Origin: Glaciimonas sp.
GTDB taxonomy: Bacteria > Pseudomonadota > Gammaproteobacteria > Burkholderiales > Burkholderiaceae_D
Length of the DNA stretch: 64,000 nucleotides
Assembly: GCA_012927625.1 (NCBI GenBank)
Contig: JABBOV010000024.1
Coordinates: forward strand, 124,001-188,000
Direction: 5' to 3'
Shown here: in pieces, positions 56,912-64,000 of the stretch
How positions within the stretch are numbered: position 1 is the first letter of the stretch
Layout: every line of letters begins with the position of its first letter
Made by a program: the position numbers and the translations under genes
Notes under the pieces: generated by a model
Database searches by the model: none
Told to the model about the DNA's origin: nothing
The model's input: only the letters and a program-made list of their open reading frames with translations

Positions 56912-58705
56912 ATGAATAATATCCGCAATTTTTCCATAATCGCTCACATCGACCACGGCAAATCGACGCTGGCTGATCGCATCATCCAGCTCTGCGGCGG
57001 CTTGTCGGATCGCGAGATGGAGGCGCAAGTTCTTGACTCCATGGATATCGAACGTGAACGTGGCATCACAATCAAGGCGCAAACGGCAGCGTTGAGTTAC
57101 AAGGCCCGCGATGGTCAAATTTACAATCTGAACCTGATTGATACTCCCGGTCATGTCGATTTCAGTTACGAGGTCAGTCGTTCCTTATCCGCTTGCGAGG
57201 GCGCGTTGCTGGTAGTCGACGCTTCACAAGGGGTGGAGGCGCAAACCGTTGCCAACTGTTACACAGCAATTGAGTTGGGAGTGGAGGTGGTGCCGGTATT
57301 GAACAAGATTGATTTACCATCGGCAGACCCGGAAAACGCGATTGCGGAAATCGAAGAAGTTATTGGCATTGATGCTGCCGATGCAGTCCATTGCTCCGCC
57401 AAAACCGGCCTTGGCGTGCAGGATGTGCTGGAGTCGATGATTAGCAGGGTGCCACCGCCGCAAGGCGACCCGGAGGCACCGTTGCAAGCCTTGATCGTTG
57501 ATTCATGGTTCGATAATTATGTCGGGGTGGTAATGTTGGTGCGCGTAAAAAACGGTACCCTTCATCCCAAGGATAAGATTCTGTTCATGGCGACCGGAGC
57601 GCAACATCTGGTCGAAAGCGTGGGGGTTTTTACGCCCAAATCCGTGTCCAGGACTAGCTTGTCGGCAGGACAGGTAGGCTTCATTATTGCTGGCATCAAG
57701 GAATTGAAATCGGCCAAGGTGGGCGACACGATAACCTTGCTCAACAAGCCCGCGGCAGAAGCGCTGCCTGGGTTTAAGGAAATCCAGCCGCAAGTCTTTG
57801 CCGGTCTGTTCCCGGTCGAGGCGAATCAATATGATGCATTGCGCGATTCGCTTGAGAAACTGAAGCTGAATGATGCCGCGCTGCAATATCAGCCGGAAGT
57901 GTCGCAGGCGCTCGGTTTCGGTTTCCGCTGCGGTTTCTTAGGCTTGTTGCACATGGAAATCGTGCAGGAGCGACTGGAGCGCGAGTTCGATATGGACTTG
58001 ATTACCACCGCACCTACCGTGATCTACGAGGTTGTGTTGCGCGATGGTGCCATCTTGATGGTCGATAATCCATCCAAGATGCCAGAACCTTCGAAAATCG
58101 AAGAGATTCGCGAACCCATCGTTACCGTCAACCTCTACATGCCGCAAGAATATGTCGGTTCGGTGATTACGTTGTGTACTCAGAAGCGCGGTATTCAGAT
58201 CGACATGAATTACCATGGTAAGCAAGTTCAATTGACCTACGAAATACCGATGGCGGAAATCGTCCTGGACTTTTTTGACCGCCTGAAATCGACGTCGCGC
58301 GGTTACGCATCGATGGATTACGTGTTCAAGGAATACCGCACTGCGGATGTTGTCAAGGTGGACATGTTGATCAATAGCGAGAAAGTCGATGCGCTAGCGA
58401 TCATCGTGCACCGTGCCAACAGCCTGTATCGCGGCCGCGCAGTGGCTGCGAAAATGCGCGAACTGATTCCACGCCAAATGTTTGACGTCGCAATCCAGGC
58501 TGCTATCGGCGCCAACATCATTTCGCGTGAAAACGTCAAAGCCTTGCGCAAAAATGTGCTGGCCAAGTGCTATGGCGGCGATATCAGCCGCAAGCGCAAG
58601 TTGCTGGAAAAACAGAAAGCCGGTAAAAAACGCATGAAACAAGTCGGCTCGGTGGAGATTCCGCAAGAAGCGTTCCTAGCTATTTTACAAGTGGATGACA
58701 AATGA
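56912..58705 (+). CDS. lepA: Elongation factor 4 (LepA)
   Basis: A 597-residue ribosomal GTPase with G1 [11 protein letters not shown]2 [10 protein letters not shown]3 DTPGHVDF and G4 [10 protein letters not shown], then EF-G-like domains and the LepA-specific C-terminal domain with [20 protein letters not shown]. It acts on stalled or initiating ribosomes. The stop overlaps the lepB start (ATGA), coupling it to secretion. Confidence 0.97.
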   Translation: MNNIRNFSIIAHIDHGKSTLADRIIQLCGGLSDREMEAQVLDSMDIERERGITIKAQTAALSYKARDGQIYNLNLIDTPGHVDFSYEVSRSLSACEGALLVVDASQGVEAQTVANCYTAIELGVEVVPVLNKIDLPSADPENAIAEIEEVIGIDAADAVHCSAKTGLGVQDVLESMISRVPPPQGDPEAPLQALIVDSWFDNYVGVVMLVRVKNGTLHPKDKILFMATGAQHLVESVGVFTPKSVSRTSLSAGQVGFIIAGIKELKSAKVGDTITLLNKPAAEALPGFKEIQPQVFAGLFPVEANQYDALRDSLEKLKLNDAALQYQPEVSQALGFGFRCGFLGLLHMEIVQERLEREFDMDLITTAPTVIYEVVLRDGAILMVDNPSKMPEPSKIEEIREPIVTVNLYMPQEYVGSVITLCTQKRGIQIDMNYHGKQVQLTYEIPMAEIVLDFFDRLKSTSRGYASMDYVFKEYRTADVVKVDMLINSEKVDALAIIVHRANSLYRGRAVAAKMRELIPRQMFDVAIQAAIGANIISRENVKALRKNVLAKCYGGDISRKRKLLEKQKAGKKRMKQVGSVEIPQEAFLAILQVDDK

Positions 58706-59613
58706 ACCTGCAAGCTATTTTAGGAAATTTCGCATTAATTCTCTTTGTCCTGACTATTTTTACCGGGGTGATTTGGTTTCTTGACAAGTTCTATTTGTCA
58801 AAACAACGACGTGCTGCTGCAGATGTTGCGTTGGCCGAATTTGATACGCGCAATGCCAAGTTGCAGGTCGATGGCATCAAACTCGATGCCAGTGGACGTG
58901 CAGCAATGGAAGCCAACATTCTCAGGCAACCCACCTGGATTGAATATTCCGGGAGCTTTTTTCCTGTCATCGCGATGGTTTTTTTTCTGCGTTCATTTTT
59001 GTATGAGCCGTTCAAGATCCCGTCAAGTTCGATGGTTCCAACCCTGCTGGTCGGCGATTTGATTCTTGTAAATAAATTCACTTACGGAATTCGTTTGCCG
59101 ATCATTAACAAAAAAATCATCGACATCAATAATCCGCAGCGTGGCGATGTGATGGTGTTCAAATACCCGAAGGATATGGCGCTGGATTACATCAAGCGGG
59201 TGGTTGGCATTCCTGGCGATAGAATAGTGTACAAGAACAAGCGTTTAACGATAAATGGTGAAATAGTCAGCTACCAACCACTGCCGGATTATCTTGACGA
59301 AGAATATTTGCGCTATTCCAAGCACTATACGGAGAATTTGACTGGGGTCACGCACCAGATCCTCAATGACGAGCGAGCACCATCATTCGTGCAAAATCCC
59401 GATGCTTTTCCGCAATATGAATTGTGTAATTATAATATTGAAGGATTCGCTTGTACCGTGCCGAAAGGGCACTACTTCATGATGGGAGACAACCGCGACA
59501 ATAGTTTGGATAGCCGCTACTGGGGGTTTGTACCGGAGCAGAATATAGTCGGAAAAGCATTCTTCGTCTGGATGAATCTGGGCAATATCAAACGTATCGG
59601 CAGTATTCATTAA
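58702..59613 (+). CDS. lepB: Signal peptidase I
   Basis: A 303-residue membrane protease. An N-terminal membrane segment (about 8-26) and a second one near 78-92 anchor it. The catalytic Ser lies in [11 protein letters not shown], the Lys in [12 protein letters not shown], and box E is [17 protein letters not shown]. It removes signal peptides from exported proteins. ATGA overlap with lepA shows translational coupling. Confidence 0.97.
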   Translation: MNLQAILGNFALILFVLTIFTGVIWFLDKFYLSKQRRAAADVALAEFDTRNAKLQVDGIKLDASGRAAMEANILRQPTWIEYSGSFFPVIAMVFFLRSFLYEPFKIPSSSMVPTLLVGDLILVNKFTYGIRLPIINKKIIDINNPQRGDVMVFKYPKDMALDYIKRVVGIPGDRIVYKNKRLTINGEIVSYQPLPDYLDEEYLRYSKHYTENLTGVTHQILNDERAPSFVQNPDAFPQYELCNYNIEGFACTVPKGHYFMMGDNRDNSLDSRYWGFVPEQNIVGKAFFVWMNLGNIKRIGSIH

Positions 59614-59635
59614 GTCAAAACGAGGAAATAGATTT

Positions 59636-60019
59636 ATGCGCACAGCAATAAAGACCAGGCAAAACGGGCTTACTCTGGTGGGGTTGATTTTTATATTAGC
59701 GATTGTTGCGGTGGTCGCTTTATTGGCAATGAAAGTGGTGCCGACTGCGATTGAATATAGTGCAATCAGCAAGGCTATCTTGTCGGCAAAAAATAGTGGC
59801 ACGACTGTGGCTGAAATCCGAACTGCTTTTGACCGGCAGGCAAATGCCGGCTATATCGATGCGATTGACGGCAAGGATCTGGACATCACTAATATTGATG
59901 GTGAGACGACAGTAAGCTTTGCTTACCAGAAAAAAATTCCTCTGTTTGGCCCTGCAAGCCTGTTACTTGAATATGCTGGCACTACTGCCAAAACTTCTGC
60001 AACCAAAACGATGAATTGA
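59636..60019 (+). CDS. DUF4845 small membrane protein
   Basis: A 127-residue protein with one N-terminal membrane segment preceded by a type IV pilin-like start (KTRQNGLTLVGLIFILAIVAV in parts), then a short periplasmic domain with ISKAILSAKNSGTTVAEIR and KIPLFGPASLLLEYAG. This matches the DUF4845 family, which sits between lepB and rnc in many betaproteobacteria. Its role is unknown. GAGGAAA precedes the ATG. Confidence 0.85.
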   Translation: MRTAIKTRQNGLTLVGLIFILAIVAVVALLAMKVVPTAIEYSAISKAILSAKNSGTTVAEIRTAFDRQANAGYIDAIDGKDLDITNIDGETTVSFAYQKKIPLFGPASLLLEYAGTTAKTSATKTMN

Positions 60020-60042
60020 GATAGATATAATTACGGATCAAA

Positions 60043-60870
60043 ATGGATTTGACGTTATTACAAAACCGAATGTGTTACACGTTCAAGAATATCGCCTTGA
60101 TGGAACAGGCCTTGACGCATCGCAGTCACAGTAGCTTGCATAATGAGCGCGTCGAATTCTTGGGGGACTCGATTCTGAATTGTGTGGTTGCTTCATTATT
60201 GTACAAGCGCTATCCCAACATTAATGAAGGCGATTTGTCACGTGTGCGTGCCAACCTTGTCAAGCAACAGGCATTGTTCGAGATAGCCCAGAGCCTAAGT
60301 TTGTCGCATTTTCTCCGCCTAGGCGAAGGAGAGTTGAAATCCGGTGGCTTCCGGCGGCCATCCATATTGGCCGATACGCTGGAAGCACTGTTCGGTGCTA
60401 TTTATCTGGATGCCGGTTTTGACATTGCGCACGATGTGATCTGTGCGCTATACAATCCAATTCTGGATTCGGTCAATCTGACTACCTTGGGTAAAGATGC
60501 CAAAACGCTGTTGCAAGAATTTCTGCAGGGCAAAAAAATAGCATTGCCGCAATACAATGTAGTAGCCACGCATGGGGCTGCACACAACCAGGAATTCGAA
60601 ATTGAATGCCTGGTTCCCAAACTTGATATCCAGGTATTCGGTACTGGTGGCAATCGGCGCGCAGGGGAGCAGGAAGCGGCGAAATTAGCCCTGAAGGCGG
60701 CAAAAAATGTGGTCTTAAAGCCAACTTTACGTAAGATTAAACCGTGTGCTTCACAATTGAAACTGGCTGGGATAGCAACACTCCAGTCTGACGCACCATT
60801 AAATTCGACTGTCGAGAGCGCAGAACGAAATGCAGAGCACTCAGTAATCGATAGCACCAAAATAATATAA
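60043..60870 (+). CDS. rnc: Ribonuclease III
   Basis: A 275-residue RNase III. The catalytic domain has [13 protein letters not shown] and the later [13 protein letters not shown]; the double-stranded RNA-binding domain covers about 155-225. A C-terminal tail of about 50 residues after this domain is extra relative to E. coli (226), with no recognisable motif. It cleaves double-stranded RNA in rRNA and mRNA. era follows. Confidence 0.96.
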   Translation: MDLTLLQNRMCYTFKNIALMEQALTHRSHSSLHNERVEFLGDSILNCVVASLLYKRYPNINEGDLSRVRANLVKQQALFEIAQSLSLSHFLRLGEGELKSGGFRRPSILADTLEALFGAIYLDAGFDIAHDVICALYNPILDSVNLTTLGKDAKTLLQEFLQGKKIALPQYNVVATHGAAHNQEFEIECLVPKLDIQVFGTGGNRRAGEQEAAKLALKAAKNVVLKPTLRKIKPCASQLKLAGIATLQSDAPLNSTVESAERNAEHSVIDSTKII

Positions 60871-60934
60871 TGCCATTATGTTCGAATCTATCTGAACCCC
60901 ATCATTCATTACCGCAACCGATACTCAAATACGC

Positions 60935-61864
60935 ATGACAGAATCCGTAATTACCGAAGCTTCCGCAACTCCTCCAACCCCCGCTCATTTTCGCTGTGGG
61001 TACATCGCCATTGTCGGTCGCCCCAATGTCGGGAAGTCGACTTTGATGAATGCCTTGATTGGCGCCAAAGTCAGCATTACGTCGCGCAAGGCGCAAACCA
61101 CGCGACATCGCATTACCGGCATCCAGACGGTAGAGGATGCGCAATTCGTATACGTTGATACGCCCGGCTTCCAGACGCGCCATTCGAATGCATTGAACAA
61201 GACGCTTAATCGCACGGTCACTGGTACGCTGGGTGCTTCCGACGTGATCCTGTTTATCATTGAAGCTGGTACATTTGGCCCTGCGGATAGTCAAGTACTG
61301 GCGTTAATTCCCAAAGATGTGCCCTGTATCCTGGTTATTAATAAATCGGATCGCATCAAGGACAAGGCAGTGCTGCTGCCGTTTGCACAGAAAATTGCGG
61401 CGATGCATGATTTTTCTGCTGTAGTGCCAGTGTCAGCCAAACTGCGCTTTCAGCTCGATAATCTGCAAGGCGAGACCAAGCGCTTCCTGCCGGAAAACAT
61501 GCCGGTGTTCGGTGCCGACGATATAACTGACCGTAGTGAAAAATTCCTTGCCGCCGAGATCGTGCGGGAAAAATTGTTCCGGTTTGTCGGCGATGAGTTG
61601 CCGTATACCAGTACAGTGTTGATTGAAAAATTCGAACAGGAAGGCGATCTGCGACGCATTTTTGCTGCCATTCTGGTGGAACGCGACACGCACAAATCGA
61701 TGATCATTGGTCAAAAAGGCGCGCGTCTGAAAGATATTTCAACCCAATCTAGGCTCGATATGGAAAAGCTCTTTGGCGGCCCGGTCTATCTCGAAATCTG
61801 GGTCAAGGTAAAATCCGGCTGGGCCGATAACGAAGCCGGATTGCGCGCCTACGGTTACGAGTAA
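60935..61864 (+). CDS. era: GTPase Era
   Basis: A 309-residue GTPase with G1 [10 protein letters not shown]3 DTPGFQ, G4 NKSD and a C-terminal KH domain ([18 protein letters not shown]). It binds the 3' end of 16S rRNA in 30S assembly. It starts 64 bases after rnc, a conserved neighbour. Confidence 0.97.
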   Translation: MTESVITEASATPPTPAHFRCGYIAIVGRPNVGKSTLMNALIGAKVSITSRKAQTTRHRITGIQTVEDAQFVYVDTPGFQTRHSNALNKTLNRTVTGTLGASDVILFIIEAGTFGPADSQVLALIPKDVPCILVINKSDRIKDKAVLLPFAQKIAAMHDFSAVVPVSAKLRFQLDNLQGETKRFLPENMPVFGADDITDRSEKFLAAEIVREKLFRFVGDELPYTSTVLIEKFEQEGDLRRIFAAILVERDTHKSMIIGQKGARLKDISTQSRLDMEKLFGGPVYLEIWVKVKSGWADNEAGLRAYGYE

Positions 61865-61877
61865 GGCCGCGAATCCG

Positions 61878-62783
61878 ATGGATGTGTCTGGCGCCGATGC
61901 CACGCAGCCGTCCGAGGTTACAACATCCGTGCTGCAGCCAAACCGTGTTCACGACAGCATTTCTGAGGCAGGTAAGGCAGCCGCCAAGCGCGGCCTGCGG
62001 GTCAAGCGCGCTGCCAGTCCCGTTAATGCGGTTGTAGAACAGTCGCCCAAGCGGCTCCAATCGCTGGAAAAAAATTATCGCATCTTGGTGCAGCCCGGTT
62101 TTGTGCTGCACAGTTATCCGTACAAGGAAACTAGCCTCATCATCGATTTTTTTTCGCGTGATCATGGTCGTGTAGCACTGGTTGCCAAAGGCGCCAAGCG
62201 TCCGCATTCCGCCCTGCGTGGCGTGCTGCAAACGTTTCAGCCGTTATCGGTGGGCTGGAGCGGCAAGGCGGAAATCCGCACACTGATTGGAGTTGAATGG
62301 GTCGGCGGCTTGCTGCCGCTGGAGAAATCCGCGCTGTTGTGCGGCTTTTATCTGAATGAATTACTGGTCAAGTTGCTGGCCCGCGATGATCCCCATCCGA
62401 CTCTGTTTAATCACTACGTTTCGACGCTGAATCAGTTGGCACATGGAGAAGCAGCACCCATCGTATTACGCCGCTTCGAGCGTGTGTTGCTGAAAGAAAC
62501 CGGGGTAGCGGTGGATTTGACGCTGTGCACCACTACGCGAAGTGTCGTAACAGCGGATGCAATATATGTTGTTGACCCGGAACGCGGGGTGCGCCTGGCG
62601 CGGCCGGGCGATCCCTGGCCGCAGGTTAGAGGACAGACTTTGCTGGATATGGAATGCGGAAATTATGCTGATGCAACTACTCTTGTTCAGAGTAAGCTCA
62701 TGATGCGCGCTCTGCTGGCACATCATTTGGGCGGCACACCGCTGAATACACGTCAAATTCTGATAGATTTAATGCAGTTATAA
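61878..62783 (+). CDS. recO: DNA repair protein RecO
   Basis: A 301-residue RecO. The conserved OB-fold starts only near residue 70 ([22 protein letters not shown] in parts), so there is an N-terminal extension of about 65 polar residues. E. coli RecO is 242 residues. It works with RecR to load RecA at gaps. The start codon fits the position 13 bases after era; an internal start would remove the extension, but the open frame is continuous. Confidence 0.93.
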   Translation: MDVSGADATQPSEVTTSVLQPNRVHDSISEAGKAAAKRGLRVKRAASPVNAVVEQSPKRLQSLEKNYRILVQPGFVLHSYPYKETSLIIDFFSRDHGRVALVAKGAKRPHSALRGVLQTFQPLSVGWSGKAEIRTLIGVEWVGGLLPLEKSALLCGFYLNELLVKLLARDDPHPTLFNHYVSTLNQLAHGEAAPIVLRRFERVLLKETGVAVDLTLCTTTRSVVTADAIYVVDPERGVRLARPGDPWPQVRGQTLLDMECGNYADATTLVQSKLMMRALLAHHLGGTPLNTRQILIDLMQL

Positions 62784-62805
62784 GTCAACCATAGTCACCA
62801 CTCCC

Positions 62806-63579
62806 ATGAGCTTTTTGCAACCGAGCAGTCAAATCATCGATTTAGGCGTCAATATCGATCACGTCGCAACCTTGCGCAATGCGCGTGGCACCATTTATCC
62901 TGACCCCATATGTGCTGCATTATGGGCAGAAGAGGCCGGTGCTGATTCCATTACCCTGCATTTGCGTGAGGATCGACGGCACATCAAAGATGCAGACGTG
63001 GTGGCGATCCGGCCGCTACTGCTGACGCGGATGAATCTTGAATCCGCAGTCACTTCCCAGATGATTGATTTCGCCTGCCGTATCAAGCCGCAGGATGTTT
63101 GTCTGGTACCCGAGCGGCGCGCCGAAGTGACTACCGAGGGTGGACTGGATGTGGTGCGTTATTTCACCCAAATCAAAGCTGCAATTATTCAGTTGCAGGC
63201 GGAAAATATTCGCGTGAGCCTGTTCATCGATCCTGACCCGGAACAAATTGCAGCGGCCGCGCAAGTCGGCGCGCCAGTGATTGAACTGCACACCGGTCGC
63301 TACGCCGACGCGCACACGCAAGAAGAGCAGATTAAAGAATTGGCACGGGTAAAGGAAGGCGTGCTGGATGGCAGCAGGCGCGGCATGCAAGTCAATGCCG
63401 GTCACGGCCTGCATTACACCAATGTGCAAGCGATCGCTGCCATTACCGGAATTGCCGAGCTGAACATCGGTCATGCTATCGTGGCCCATGCGGTATTCGT
63501 CGGCTGGAAAGCAGCGGTGGGCGAAATGAAGGCAATCATGGTGCAAGCGCGTCTGGCTGCACTGCAAGTGCGCGAGTAG
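62806..63579 (+). CDS. pdxJ: Pyridoxine 5'-phosphate synthase
   Basis: A 257-residue TIM-barrel enzyme with [33 protein letters not shown], the Glu in [10 protein letters not shown] and AGHGLHYTN. It condenses deoxyxylulose-5-phosphate with 1-amino-propan-2-one 3-phosphate to form vitamin B6. Position between recO and acpS is conserved. Confidence 0.97.
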   Translation: MSFLQPSSQIIDLGVNIDHVATLRNARGTIYPDPICAALWAEEAGADSITLHLREDRRHIKDADVVAIRPLLLTRMNLESAVTSQMIDFACRIKPQDVCLVPERRAEVTTEGGLDVVRYFTQIKAAIIQLQAENIRVSLFIDPDPEQIAAAAQVGAPVIELHTGRYADAHTQEEQIKELARVKEGVLDGSRRGMQVNAGHGLHYTNVQAIAAITGIAELNIGHAIVAHAVFVGWKAAVGEMKAIMVQARLAALQVRE

Positions 63580-63602
63580 GTGCAATAACGGATGGGTCAA
63601 AA

Positions 63603-63995
63603 ATGATTTTCGGAATCGGTACTGACATCATCCGCATCCAGCGAATCGAGGCTGCACTGGAGCGCAATGGAGAGCGCTTTGCGGAAAAAATTCTCGGTCC
63701 GCTGGAGCTGGAAAAATACCATCAGCGCAAACAGCAAGCCTCCGCGCGCGGCATCCGTTTTCTGGCTACCCGTTTTGCGGCCAAGGAAGCATTTTCCAAG
63801 GCAATCGGCCTCGGCATGTGCATGCCGATGACTTGGCGTGCGATGCAGACGCTCAATGCACCGAGCGGCAGGCCCGTCGTTGTCGTCAGCGGTGCGCTCA
63901 AGGAATTCATGGACAGCAACCGGTTGGCGGCCCAAGTCTCGATTACCGACGAGACCGATTATGCTGTCGCCTTCGTGGTGGTAGAAAAAACGTAA
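63603..63995 (+). CDS. acpS: Holo-[acyl-carrier-protein] synthase
   Basis: A 130-residue AcpS with [15 protein letters not shown] (metal-binding Asp) and [13 protein letters not shown] (Glu). It transfers 4'-phosphopantetheine from CoA to the Ser of AcpP, which is encoded at 50207. It follows pdxJ as in E. coli, and the stop is complete just inside the window edge. Confidence 0.97.
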   Translation: MIFGIGTDIIRIQRIEAALERNGERFAEKILGPLELEKYHQRKQQASARGIRFLATRFAAKEAFSKAIGLGMCMPMTWRAMQTLNAPSGRPVVVVSGALKEFMDSNRLAAQVSITDETDYAVAFVVVEKT

Positions 63996-64000
63996 AAATA

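Overview
The window looks like chromosomal DNA of a betaproteobacterium of the order Burkholderiales, most likely an Oxalobacteraceae-type organism (an inference from protein flavour and gene order; no marker rRNA gene is present). The strongest evidence is the long block at 43.8-64 kb: maf, yceD, rpmF, plsX, fabH, fabD, fabG, acpP, fabF, a YgfX-like gene, rpoE, rseA, rseB, mucD, lepA, lepB, a DUF4845 gene, rnc, era, recO, pdxJ, acpS. This is the classical betaproteobacterial order for fatty-acid synthesis, envelope stress response, protein secretion and RNA processing.

Left part (0-22 kb), mostly housekeeping: a cut-off lytic transglycosylase, ubiD (ubiquinone), the 4.5S SRP RNA, a two-gene RND efflux pump, dnaX-ybaB-recR, an SsuABC/TauABC-like ABC importer, divergent tal and rpiA (pentose phosphate pathway), an orphan GIY-YIG-like protein, yggX, argA and hrpA. 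Several palindromic repeats lie between these genes, including a REP doublet of the RAYT-associated type with a GTAG foot.

Middle part (22-29 kb), the scarred accessory region: eutBC (ethanolamine ammonia-lyase) followed by an apparent C-terminal relic of an FtsX-type permease; a decayed IS5-family element; an ABC importer whose permease gene has lost its front half; a truncated IS30-family transposase; and an IS3-family element of about 1.4 kb that sits against the IS30 remnant. The junctions read as successive insertions and deletions.

29-41 kb: one coherent metabolic block on the minus strand. bkdA1-bkdA2-bkdB-lpdV (branched-chain 2-oxoacid dehydrogenase) is followed by livK-livH-livM-livG-livF (branched-chain amino acid import), so uptake and oxidation of Leu/Ile/Val are neighbours. 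Upstream are a CBS-domain protein and an FNR-like regulator, divergent from aceA (isocitrate lyase), which would serve the acetyl-CoA made by this catabolism.

No wholly new system could be demonstrated. The best leads are regulatory or structural: an A9 slippage tract in dnaX with an immediate -1 stop, perfect dyads upstream of livK and eutB, a structured leader in front of lepA, a sigma-E-type promoter in front of rpoE, an FNR-like protein with Ser in place of one cluster cysteine, and a perfect 22-bp dyad inside the end of the IS3 transposase gene.
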